Of a stretch of 64,000 nucleotides of DNA, positions 16,857 to 25,449 are shown in pieces. Under the pieces are notes generated by a model that saw nothing but the letters and a program-made list of their open reading frames with translations, had not been told where the DNA came from and did not search any database. This stretch comes from Candidatus Deferrimicrobiaceae bacterium (lineage in GTDB: Bacteria; Desulfobacterota; Deferrimicrobia; Deferrimicrobiales; Deferrimicrobiaceae). Location of the stretch: positions 62,001 to 126,000 of the forward strand of contig DASXVV010000012.1 in assembly GCA_036504035.1 (NCBI GenBank). Direction: 5' to 3'. The translations under genes were made by a program, and so were the position numbers. Positions within the stretch are counted from its first letter, which is position 1. Every line of letters starts with the position of its first letter.

Positions 16857-16890
16857 CCCCGTCTTGATCCGGAGTTGACATCGTTTTGAT

Positions 16891-16919
16891 TTGACCTTGC
16901 CGGCGCGCGGGTGTTAGAT
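16891..16919 (+). promoter_or_regulatory. Possible sigma-70 promoter
   Basis: TTGACC (16891-16896), 17 bp, TTAGAT (16914-16919). The predicted start would be only a few bases before the ATG at 16929, so a leaderless or alternative start would be implied. The -10 match is weak. A second TTGACA lies at 16875. Confidence 0.3.
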
Positions 16920-16928
16920 TTGCGCCAT

Positions 16929-18563
16929 ATGCGTACCCGGGAACGGACTACCTGCGTTTTCCTCTGTCTCGTCGTATGTTGGGCGTTTTTCGCCCTGCCT
17001 TCGGCTTTCGCCGCCGATGCCTTCCAACCGCAACCTCGCCGCATCGCCATCGCTCCCTTCGCCGTGATCGGCCAGGACGACGTGCGCCCCGTGGCCGCCC
17101 TGCTGCCGCGGCTGCTCGCCTCCCGGCTGATGGCGCTCGCGGGCGTTGACGCGCCGGTGCTTCCGGCCTCCGACAAGCCGGCGGCCGAGGCCGCCCGCGA
17201 GGCCGACGCCCCGTTGTTGCTCCAGGGCACCGTCGCGCGGCTTGGCAAGGGCTACAGCATCGACATCGCCGCCAGCGACACGGCCTCCGGCAAGTCCGCC
17301 GGGGCGTTCTTCGCGGCCGCGGCGACCGAAGACGACATCATCCCCCAGATCGGCCGGCTGTCCGAAGAGATCTCCGAAAAGCTGTTCGGCGTGAAACCGG
17401 CCTACCGCCCGGCGCCCGCCGCGGCTGCGACTCCGGCCGCTCCCATGGCGCTGAGGGCGACCCCCGGCGCTTCGGTTGCGCCTGCATCCGGTCCAGCTCA
17501 GGCACCTGTGGCAGTCGCCCTTGCCGCCGACTGGGTCCCCGCCGCCATCAACAAGGTCTCCCAGTCCGACAAGATCCCCGACGAGCTGTTCGGCATCGTC
17601 GCGATCTCGGCCGAGCCCAACGGCGACGGCGAGGTGGTCGCCTGGGGCAAGAGCACGCTCTACTTCTACCGGGTGAAGGGGACGGCGCTCGTTCCGTGGA
17701 CCCGCATCACCCGGGAGCTCAACCATCACTTCCTCAAGGTCGACGCGGTCGATCTCGATGGTGACGGCACCGACGAGATCCTGGTCACCGACCGGGTGGG
17801 CGAACGGATCGAGTCGTTCGTCCTCAAGCGCCGCGGCGACAGCTACGAGGAAGCGGCCGAGAAGATCCCTTACTACCTGACGGTCCTCGCCGACCGGAAA
17901 GGAAACCGGGTCGCGGCTGGCCAGCGGGCCGGTGTCGACACCCCCTTCCAGGGGAAGTTCGTCACCATGAACTGGACCGGCGGCAAGGATCTGTCCGAGG
18001 GCGAGCCGCTTCCGGTCGCCTCCGGCGTCCTGCCGATGTCGAGCGGCGGCATCCTGGGGCTTTCGGCCGCGAAGATCGGCGACGCCGACCGGTTCCTCTA
18101 TGCGGAAGAGGCCGGGTACGTCCGGGTGCTCGACGAGGCCGGGAAGACGGTCTTCAAGGGAAAATCGAAATTCGGCTGGCCCGGCGAAGCCTTCGAGTGG
18201 GGCCCCTACAACCAGATGGAAGGCAAGCGGGCCCAGGTGACGGTGCGCGAGGCGCCCCGCGTCCTGCGCTGGAAGGCAGGCGCGCCGATGCTGCTTGCCG
18301 TCCAGATGAAGAACCCCGGCATCCTGTCCCGGATCGCGGGCAACGAGATCGAGGGAAGCCGGGTCACGCTGTTCCAGTGGGAAGACAGCGAGTTCGTCGA
18401 GCGGGCCGTCTCCAAGTACACCGATTATCAGATCACGGGGGCCGACCTGGTGTCGGCGACGGGCCTGCAACGCGGAGCGAAAGTGGTCGGATCGGTCATC
18501 GAGCAGCCGTCGGGCCTCTTCAAGGACCGGGTGAGCCGGCTGCTGCTCCTTTCCGTCGAATAA
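16929..18563 (+). CDS. Secreted FG-GAP/VCBS-repeat protein with TolB-like N-terminal part
   Basis: 544 residues. Signal peptide about 1-28 (CVFLCLVVCWAFFALPSAFA). Residues 35-160 (RRIAIAPFAVIG ... LLLQGTVARLGKGYSIDI) resemble the TolB amino-terminal/CsgG-like alpha-beta domain found in many deltaproteobacterial exported proteins. After an Ala/Pro linker the rest contains VDAVDLDGDGTDEILVTD, an FG-GAP/VCBS calcium-loop motif, in a likely beta-propeller. Function unknown, exported. ATG 16929 is preferred to an in-frame TTG at 16911 because the signal peptide follows it directly. The downstream porin is 243 bases away. Confidence 0.7.
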   Translation: MRTRERTTCVFLCLVVCWAFFALPSAFAADAFQPQPRRIAIAPFAVIGQDDVRPVAALLPRLLASRLMALAGVDAPVLPASDKPAAEAAREADAPLLLQGTVARLGKGYSIDIAASDTASGKSAGAFFAAAATEDDIIPQIGRLSEEISEKLFGVKPAYRPAPAAAATPAAPMALRATPGASVAPASGPAQAPVAVALAADWVPAAINKVSQSDKIPDELFGIVAISAEPNGDGEVVAWGKSTLYFYRVKGTALVPWTRITRELNHHFLKVDAVDLDGDGTDEILVTDRVGERIESFVLKRRGDSYEEAAEKIPYYLTVLADRKGNRVAAGQRAGVDTPFQGKFVTMNWTGGKDLSEGEPLPVASGVLPMSSGGILGLSAAKIGDADRFLYAEEAGYVRVLDEAGKTVFKGKSKFGWPGEAFEWGPYNQMEGKRAQVTVREAPRVLRWKAGAPMLLAVQMKNPGILSRIAGNEIEGSRVTLFQWEDSEFVERAVSKYTDYQITGADLVSATGLQRGAKVVGSVIEQPSGLFKDRVSRLLLLSVE

Positions 18564-18581
18564 TATCGTTCTACTTTGCGG

Positions 18582-18610
18582 TTGACACGATGATCCCCGG
18601 ATGCTATCGG
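18582..18610 (+). promoter_or_regulatory. Possible promoter of the porin gene
   Basis: A perfect TTGACA (18582-18587), 17 bp, then TATCGG (18605-18610; only 3 of 6 matches). It would leave a ~190-base leader before the porin start, with a CCCGCA/TGCGGG hairpin near 18650-18680. I looked for a cyclic-dinucleotide riboswitch in this leader and did not recognise one. Confidence 0.35.
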
Positions 18611-18805
18611 TAGAAACCAAACGGGGTTTTTATATTTGTCAGGTAGGCGGTCCCGCAAGCGATTTCCCGATGCGGGCGGCCGAGCGAAGGGGGGGATGCG
18701 GCGGCAATCGGGCCTGGGATTCGTACCATGGGTTTTACCCCCGATCTTTCCAGAAGAAGGGGGAGGGGATGCAGCAAATACATTTGTCGAACAGGAGGAG
18801 AAAGC

Positions 18806-20242
18806 ATGCGTAAAGCATTCAAGATGGTCGCAGCGCTCGGGATGGTCGCAGCGATGGCCGCGCCGGCGATGGCCGATGTCAGCCTGACCGGGTTCTATCG
18901 GGCCCGCGGGTACGTCACCAATACGTTCGATTACGGGGCGGGAACGATCCTTCCGTCCGCCAGCACGGTGCCTGAAACCTCTACCGCTGCTCCGACAGCC
19001 AAGTCAAAGTCCTACGTCGATCAGCGCTTCCGCCCGAAGTTCACGGCGGGCGACGAGAACGTGAAGGCGGTCGGCTTCTTCGAGATCGATTCCCAGTGGG
19101 GCGACAGCAGCGCCACGGTCGGTCGTAACCAGGGTGCGGCCCTCCAGGGCGACTCGATCAACCTCGAGACCAAGAACGTCTACCTCTGGTTCAAGATTCC
19201 CGACACCTCCGTCGACTTCACCGTCGGCCTCCAGAACGTGACCGATTCCTATGCGGGCGTCTTCATGGGCGCCGCCGACGCCGCGGGCGTCGTCTCCAAC
19301 TTCAAGCTCGAGCCGGTCACCTTCCGCCTGGGCTACCTTATTCCCTTCCAGCCGGCGCGCGACAAGTCGACCTCGACCACCTTCTACATGGCCGAGGCCA
19401 AGTTCGCCCCGACGCAGGATGTGAAGGTCGGCGCCAACATGTACTTCGTCCGGGACGGCGGGCAGTCGTACAACCCCGGCGCCATCGCCTTCGGGACTCC
19501 CGGCGTTTCGCTCTTTGACAACGCGGTAATCCCCGGCGGCACGACCAAGATCTACATGCCCGGTGTCGACTTCGCGGTCAACGCCGGCGTGGCCAAGGTC
19601 TCCGGCTTCGTCTTCGGCCAGTTCGGCGATCGGACCTACTTCAGCGGCGCGGCCAAGACCAAGATCAGCGCCTACGCGGGCGACCTCCGCGCCGACCTGA
19701 ATGCCGGTCCGGCCAAGGTGTTCGTCGAAGGCCTCTACGTCAGCGGAACCAACTACGATCGGGGCAACGACAAGTTCAAGGGCGTTGTCACGATGGACGA
19801 CTTCAAGTTCAACTCCGGTTCCTCGACCTACGCCCGCACCGACATGGTCTTCCTGTTCCCGGCTGTCGACTCCATCAACACCGGATCGGGCTTGGCCTAT
19901 GACGCCAACAACCTTGGCCTCGGAGTCATCCACCTTGCGGCCGGGGCCACGATGGACGTCATGCCGAAGACCACCGCCAAGCTCGGCGTGGGCTACCTCG
20001 CCGCCGCCAAGAAGCTTTCCGGCAACAGCAACGCCGCATACTTCAACTTCCGCAACAAGTCCGACATGGGCACGGAAGTCAACGCCACCCTCAATTACAA
20101 CGTGACCAAGGGCCTCGACACCGCGCTGACCGGCGCCTACGTGTTCCTCGGCAGCGCCTACGACAAGTCCAAGGACGGCTCGGCTGCGATGGACCCGAAG
20201 AACCCTTACGCCGTCATCGCGAAGGCCAACTACGCGTTCTAG
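18806..20242 (+). CDS. Outer-membrane beta-barrel porin
   Basis: 478 residues. Signal peptide 1-23 (KMVAALGMVAAMAAPAMA), then DVSLTGFYRARGYVTN, a typical first strand of deltaproteobacterial porins, alternating aromatic/polar strands throughout, and a C-terminal phenylalanine (KANYAF), the usual barrel-assembly signal. ATG 18806 has AGGAGG close upstream. Likely a general diffusion or solute-specific porin; the solute is unknown. Monocistronic: own leader and a strong terminator at 20274. Confidence 0.85.
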   Translation: MRKAFKMVAALGMVAAMAAPAMADVSLTGFYRARGYVTNTFDYGAGTILPSASTVPETSTAAPTAKSKSYVDQRFRPKFTAGDENVKAVGFFEIDSQWGDSSATVGRNQGAALQGDSINLETKNVYLWFKIPDTSVDFTVGLQNVTDSYAGVFMGAADAAGVVSNFKLEPVTFRLGYLIPFQPARDKSTSTTFYMAEAKFAPTQDVKVGANMYFVRDGGQSYNPGAIAFGTPGVSLFDNAVIPGGTTKIYMPGVDFAVNAGVAKVSGFVFGQFGDRTYFSGAAKTKISAYAGDLRADLNAGPAKVFVEGLYVSGTNYDRGNDKFKGVVTMDDFKFNSGSSTYARTDMVFLFPAVDSINTGSGLAYDANNLGLGVIHLAAGATMDVMPKTTAKLGVGYLAAAKKLSGNSNAAYFNFRNKSDMGTEVNATLNYNVTKGLDTALTGAYVFLGSAYDKSKDGSAAMDPKNPYAVIAKANYAF

Positions 20243-20273
20243 CTCTTCCGATCGGCAATTCCGCTTCACCCGA

Positions 20274-20305
20274 CCCCCGGGGGATCGCTCCCCCGGGGGT
20301 TTTTT
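20274..20305 (+). terminator. Strong rho-independent terminator after the porin gene
   Basis: An 11-bp perfect stem (20274-20284 with 20289-20299), loop TCGC, then six T residues (20300-20305). It lies 32 bases past the porin stop. Confidence 0.95.
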
Positions 20306-20636
20306 GTTTGCTGCGGCAGTCAAGAAGTTGCTCCTGATGACGCTGGCCGGGAAGGGATTCCTGGCGGAATCCAAGGACGGGGCATGCACCATCAACATAA
20401 ACTGCTTCCTCTTCGGCATGGGCGAGAAGGGGACCAAGCTCCAGGTGGCCGCCACGGAGGAGATCTCCGAGACCTCCTCCCACATCAAGTATTTCTGGCT
20501 GCTGTTCATCCCCATCCCCTATGGCAGCTACAACACGACGGCCATCACCTCGACCGAGACGATCAACGACAAGCTCTTCTACGCCTCCTTCTTCAAGGAG
20601 GTCCAGGCCAACCTCTCCGACGCCGCGTTGAAATAA
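20304..20636 (+). CDS. Small orphan protein or gene remnant
   Basis: A 110-residue frame from a TTG inside the porin terminator; an inner ATG at 20337 would give 99 residues. The text is protein-like (GACTININCFLFGMGEKG, IKYFWLLFIPIPYGSYNTT, FYASFFKEVQANLSDA), with a mid-chain hydrophobic stretch. No promoter or Shine-Dalgarno is visible and I do not recognise the family. It may be a 5'-truncated remnant of a larger exported protein or a real small gene. It ends ahead of repeat copy B. Confidence 0.45.
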   Translation: MFAAAVKKLLLMTLAGKGFLAESKDGACTININCFLFGMGEKGTKLQVAATEEISETSSHIKYFWLLFIPIPYGSYNTTAITSTETINDKLFYASFFKEVQANLSDAALK

Positions 20637-20710
20637 AACCATCCCCACTCCCTCCCCCTCTCGGAACCAAGGGGCACGCGGTATCCGCCCCGACACGCGG
20701 GTGACCGACG

Positions 20711-20826
20711 CTTCCGTAGTGGAAGGGGATGGGGGTCTGAACGCAGTGCCGATGGATAGAAGTGTTGCGGCTGCCTACGGAGTGAACGGCCCCCGCCCCG
20801 GAACGAAGGATATCGCGGGCATCCGC
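20711..20826 (-). repeat. Dispersed repeat, copy B (inverted relative to copy A)
   Basis: Blocks 20746-20826 and 20711-20734 are reverse complements of copy A blocks 12355-12435 and 12594-12617, with about 8 and 1 differences. Here the blocks are only 11 bases apart. It sits in the 278-base gap before ffh, just upstream of the ffh promoter. No coding is evident. Confidence 0.85.
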
Positions 20827-20851
20827 TCTTCGCGGGGCCGCAACTGTTGGA

Positions 20852-20881
20852 TTGACGCGGGAGCGGAGATTCCGGTAAGAT
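20852..20881 (+). promoter_or_regulatory. ffh: Probable promoter of ffh
   Basis: TTGACG (20852-20857), 18 bp, TAAGAT (20876-20881), placing transcription start near 20888, 27 bases before the ffh ATG. Five of six and four of six consensus matches. Confidence 0.5.
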
Positions 20882-20914
20882 ACGCGTTTCGTCAACGACG
20901 GTGAAGGTGTGTCC

Positions 20915-22252
<1,338 letters not shown>

Positions 22253-22300
22253 CTTTTGTGATAGATTGGAAAACTCTCAAATGAACCAGGAGGTTGTTTC

Positions 22301-22594
22301 ATGTCCGTCAAGATCCGTCTGACCCGTACGGGGCGCACCAAGTCCCCTTCCTACCGTGTTATCGTTGCCGACTCCCGCTCGCCGCGCGACGGCAGGTTCA
22401 TCGAGCGGCTCGGCACCTACACCCCCCAGGATAACCCTGCCGGGTTCCTCATCGACGAGGCGGCGACCCTCAAGTGGCTGAACGAAGGCGCGCAGCCCAC
22501 CGAGACCGTCAAGTCCTTGATGCAGAAGGCCGGCATCTGGAAGAAATACATCGACGCCAAGCTGGCGACGAAGGCGGCGGCAAAGTCGGCCTGA
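22301..22594 (+). CDS. rpsP: 30S ribosomal protein bS16
   Basis: 97 residues beginning [20 protein letters not shown], with [14 protein letters not shown], the bS16 signature. AGGAGG precedes the ATG at 22301. It follows ffh by 48 bases. The KH-domain gene (khpA) that often lies between rpsP and rimM is missing; only 19 bases separate them. Confidence 0.97.
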   Translation: MSVKIRLTRTGRTKSPSYRVIVADSRSPRDGRFIERLGTYTPQDNPAGFLIDEAATLKWLNEGAQPTETVKSLMQKAGIWKKYIDAKLATKAAAKSA

Positions 22595-22613
22595 TTCCCG
22601 CCCGCGTGACGCC

Positions 22614-23150
22614 GTGACCGATGCTTTGATCGCCGTCGGGCGCGTCGTCGGGCTGCATGGCGTCTCGGGCAAGTTGAAGGTCAACCTGTTTTCCGGCGAC
22701 CCGTCCGGGATGCGGCAGGTGAAGAACGTCCGGTTGTCCGCCCCCGCCACCGAAGGGGCTGCCCGGCGTCAACAAACGTTCGAAGTGATTTCGGCGCAGC
22801 GCGTTCGCGGCTGCGCCGTTTTTCATTTGAAAGGCATCGATTCCGTCGAGGCGGCGCAAAGCTGGATGGGAGCCGAGGCGGCCGTTCCGCGCGACGAGCT
22901 GCCCGAGCCCGACGCGGGGGAATACTACGTCAACGACCTCATCGGATGCGAAATGGTGGGCGAGGACGGCGGCGTCATCGGCAAGGTGGCCGACGTGATG
23001 CCGGGTCCTGCGCACGACTGGCTGCAGGTGCGGCGCACGGACGGCGGCGAAGCGTTCCTTCCGCTGATCGAGGCGTTCGTCCGGGAGGTCGACATCCCGA
23101 GTCGGCGCATCCGGGTGTCGCCGCCCGAGGGGTGGATCGATGCGGTTTGA
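22614..23150 (+). CDS. rimM: Ribosome maturation factor RimM
   Basis: Assists 30S head assembly, binding uS19. 178 residues: N-terminal beta-barrel ([18 protein letters not shown]) and C-terminal PRC barrel ([17 protein letters not shown] ... [14 protein letters not shown]). GTG start at 22614. It overlaps trmD by 11 bases. Confidence 0.93.
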   Translation: MTDALIAVGRVVGLHGVSGKLKVNLFSGDPSGMRQVKNVRLSAPATEGAARRQQTFEVISAQRVRGCAVFHLKGIDSVEAAQSWMGAEAAVPRDELPEPDAGEYYVNDLIGCEMVGEDGGVIGKVADVMPGPAHDWLQVRRTDGGEAFLPLIEAFVREVDIPSRRIRVSPPEGWIDAV

Positions 23151-23829
23151 CGTCCTGACGCTTTTCCCCGCCATCTTTTCGGGGCCGCTCGACTGCAGCA
23201 TCCTCGGGAAGGCGCGCGAGCGGGGGCAGCTGACCGTCGATCTCCACGACATCCGCGAATTCGCCGAGGGGAAGCACCGGGTGACCGACGAGCCGCCCTA
23301 CGGGGGCGGCGGCGGGATGGTGATGAAGCCCGAGCCGATCTTCGCGGCCGTCGAGTCGGTCCGCGAGCGGTTCGGCGCCGGCAAGGTCGTGCTGATGTCC
23401 CCGTCGGGCGAACGGCTGTCGCCCGCCCTCGCGAATCGGCTGGCCGAAGAGGAAAGCCACCTCATCCTGATTTGCGGCCGCTACGAGGGGGTCGACCAGC
23501 GAGTGGCCGACCACCTGGCCGACATGGAGATCTCGATCGGCGATTTCGTGCTGACGGGCGGCGAACTTCCCGCGCTGGTGCTGATCGACGCGGTGACCCG
23601 CTTCCTGCCCGGGGTGCTGGGCGATCCCGGGGCGGCGCTGAACGACTCCTTTTCCGACGGCCTGCTCGAGGCGCCGCACTACACTCGCCCTCCCGTTTTC
23701 CGGGGGCATGCGGTTCCCGAGGTGCTGCTTTCCGGCAACCACCAGGCGATCCGGAAATGGCGCGCGGAAGAGAGCGCCCGCCGCACGGCGCTGAAACGCC
23801 CCGACCTGACCTCGCTCCACCATCGCTGA
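23140..23829 (+). CDS. trmD: tRNA (guanine-37-N1)-methyltransferase
   Basis: SPOUT methyltransferase forming m1G37. 229 residues with [31 protein letters not shown] and [20 protein letters not shown], the trefoil-knot SAM site, followed by the short C-terminal helix domain ([24 protein letters not shown]). Starts at ATG 23140 inside rimM. In most relatives rplS comes next; here an unrelated block of about 8 kb intervenes. Confidence 0.96.
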   Translation: MRFDVLTLFPAIFSGPLDCSILGKARERGQLTVDLHDIREFAEGKHRVTDEPPYGGGGGMVMKPEPIFAAVESVRERFGAGKVVLMSPSGERLSPALANRLAEEESHLILICGRYEGVDQRVADHLADMEISIGDFVLTGGELPALVLIDAVTRFLPGVLGDPGAALNDSFSDGLLEAPHYTRPPVFRGHAVPEVLLSGNHQAIRKWRAEESARRTALKRPDLTSLHHR

Positions 23830-23900
23830 ACCTTTTCCTCCATTCTGCATCCAAGACGTCGTGAAGCAGGCCGTGCCATCCGAATCCGGCGGAGGTCGGA

Positions 23901-25433
23901 ATGTCCGGCAAAAAGTCGTCGCTTCTCCTGGTCTTCCTCGGGGCGCTCGTCGTCAAGTGCGTCTTGGGCTACGTCGTCCCGCTGACTACCGACGAAGCGT
24001 ACTATCGGATGTTCGGGAAGGTCGTCGCCGCCGGGTATTACGACCATCCGCCGATGATCGGGTGGGTGATGTCGCTCGCCTTGATGCTCGGCGACGGACC
24101 GCTGGCGGTCCGTCTTCCCGCGATCCTGATGTCGAGCGCGGTCGGCGCCATGATCTACCTGCTCCTGCGCGGCCGCGACGAAGAGCGCGCATGCCTGGTG
24201 ACGATCTTCTATCTGCTTTCCCCCCTGAACGTCCTTTTCGTGATCGTGACGACCGACACGCCGCTGTTCTTTTTCTCGTTCCTGTCCGCATTCCTGTTCT
24301 ACCGGGCGCTGACGCGGGGCACCCTCCAAGATTACCTGCTGTCCGGGCTCGCGCTCGGCGGCGCATTCCTGTCGAAGTACATCGCCGTCCTTCTCGGCTT
24401 CGGATACCTGGCCTACTGGTGCCTGGCGCGGAAGGACCGCCCCAGCTTGCCCGGGATGCTGATGATGGGAGTCGGACTGCTGCCCGCGGTCGCCCAGAAC
24501 CTCTGGTGGAACCACGCGCACGACTGGAACAACCTGGTCTTCAATCTGTTCAACCGCAACGGGGATGCCCATTTCGGCGCGAAGACCATCGGCACACATC
24601 TGCTGATCCAGGTTTACTTGATGACACCGCCCGTTGTGTCCGTGTTCCTTCGGCAGGGAGGGCGCTGGGCGCGCCGGGTGCGGGAAGACCGGCTGGCGCT
24701 CTTCGGGGTGCTCTACCTGTCGGCCATGGCGGTATTTCTGGGCGTATCGACCGCGCAAAGCGTCGGCCTCCACTGGGCGCTCGCCTTCTACCCGTTCCTG
24801 TTTGTGCTGCTCTTCCTGCTTCCGGAGAAGGAGGAGCTCTCCCGCATGTCGAAACGGGTGGCGCTATTCACCGCATTGCACCTGGTTATCCTGGCGGTGG
24901 CATTGGCGATCCCCCTGCAGGCGTGGGAAAAAGCGCCCTTCTACCAGGACATGGTGTTCCTCCTGCGCACGGACGAACTCGGGAAGCGGCTGGCTCCGCT
25001 CGAACGGGATTACCGGCTGGCAAGCACCAGCTACGGAGTTGCGAATATCCTCGGGAGCCACATGAAGTGTTACGTGTTCGTTTTCGGACCGGGGTCGATC
25101 CACGGGCGGCAGGATGATCTCTGGATGGACTTCCGGGCGATCAACCACGGAAACGTCCTGGTCGTGTGCAAGGGGCCGCAGAAGCGGGAGGACTATCTCC
25201 CGTATTTCGATTCGGTTGCCCTGGCGGATGTCTCGGTGGAAGGGGCGATGTTCCACCTCGTGATGGGCCGGGGGTTTCGCTACGATCGGTACCGGGACGT
25301 CGTCCTCAGGCAGGTCCTTGACCGGTACTACGCAGTCCCCGGATGGCTTCCCCGGGGGAGGGCGGACTTCGCGAACCGATATTTCGGAAGCGATTCGCCG
25401 CCGATTTCCCTTACGCTTCCCGTGGGGGGGTAA
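23901..25433 (+). CDS. Glycosyltransferase family 39 membrane protein
   Basis: 510 residues, about ten membrane segments in the first ~350. The first periplasmic loop has PLTTDEAYYRMFG with the catalytic DE pair and GYYDHPPMIGW, the hallmark of ArnT/PMT-like GT39 enzymes that use polyprenyl-phosphate sugars. A soluble C-terminal domain (about 370-510) follows. Probably transfers a sugar to lipid A, a protein or a cell-wall glycan; the acceptor cannot be assigned. GGAGGTCGGA stands before the ATG. It follows trmD by 71 bases and is convergent with the acyltransferase fusion. Confidence 0.8.
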   Translation: MSGKKSSLLLVFLGALVVKCVLGYVVPLTTDEAYYRMFGKVVAAGYYDHPPMIGWVMSLALMLGDGPLAVRLPAILMSSAVGAMIYLLLRGRDEERACLVTIFYLLSPLNVLFVIVTTDTPLFFFSFLSAFLFYRALTRGTLQDYLLSGLALGGAFLSKYIAVLLGFGYLAYWCLARKDRPSLPGMLMMGVGLLPAVAQNLWWNHAHDWNNLVFNLFNRNGDAHFGAKTIGTHLLIQVYLMTPPVVSVFLRQGGRWARRVREDRLALFGVLYLSAMAVFLGVSTAQSVGLHWALAFYPFLFVLLFLLPEKEELSRMSKRVALFTALHLVILAVALAIPLQAWEKAPFYQDMVFLLRTDELGKRLAPLERDYRLASTSYGVANILGSHMKCYVFVFGPGSIHGRQDDLWMDFRAINHGNVLVVCKGPQKREDYLPYFDSVALADVSVEGAMFHLVMGRGFRYDRYRDVVLRQVLDRYYAVPGWLPRGRADFANRYFGSDSPPISLTLPVGG

Positions 25434-25449
25434 CCGGAGCCGGTCTCCA

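Noticed and set aside
18611-18805. Cyclic-dinucleotide riboswitch in the porin leader
   Set aside because: The leader can form hairpins but the conserved core sequences of GEMM-type riboswitches are not present.
22594-22614. KH-domain gene between rpsP and rimM
   Set aside because: Only 19 bases separate the genes; there is no room for it.
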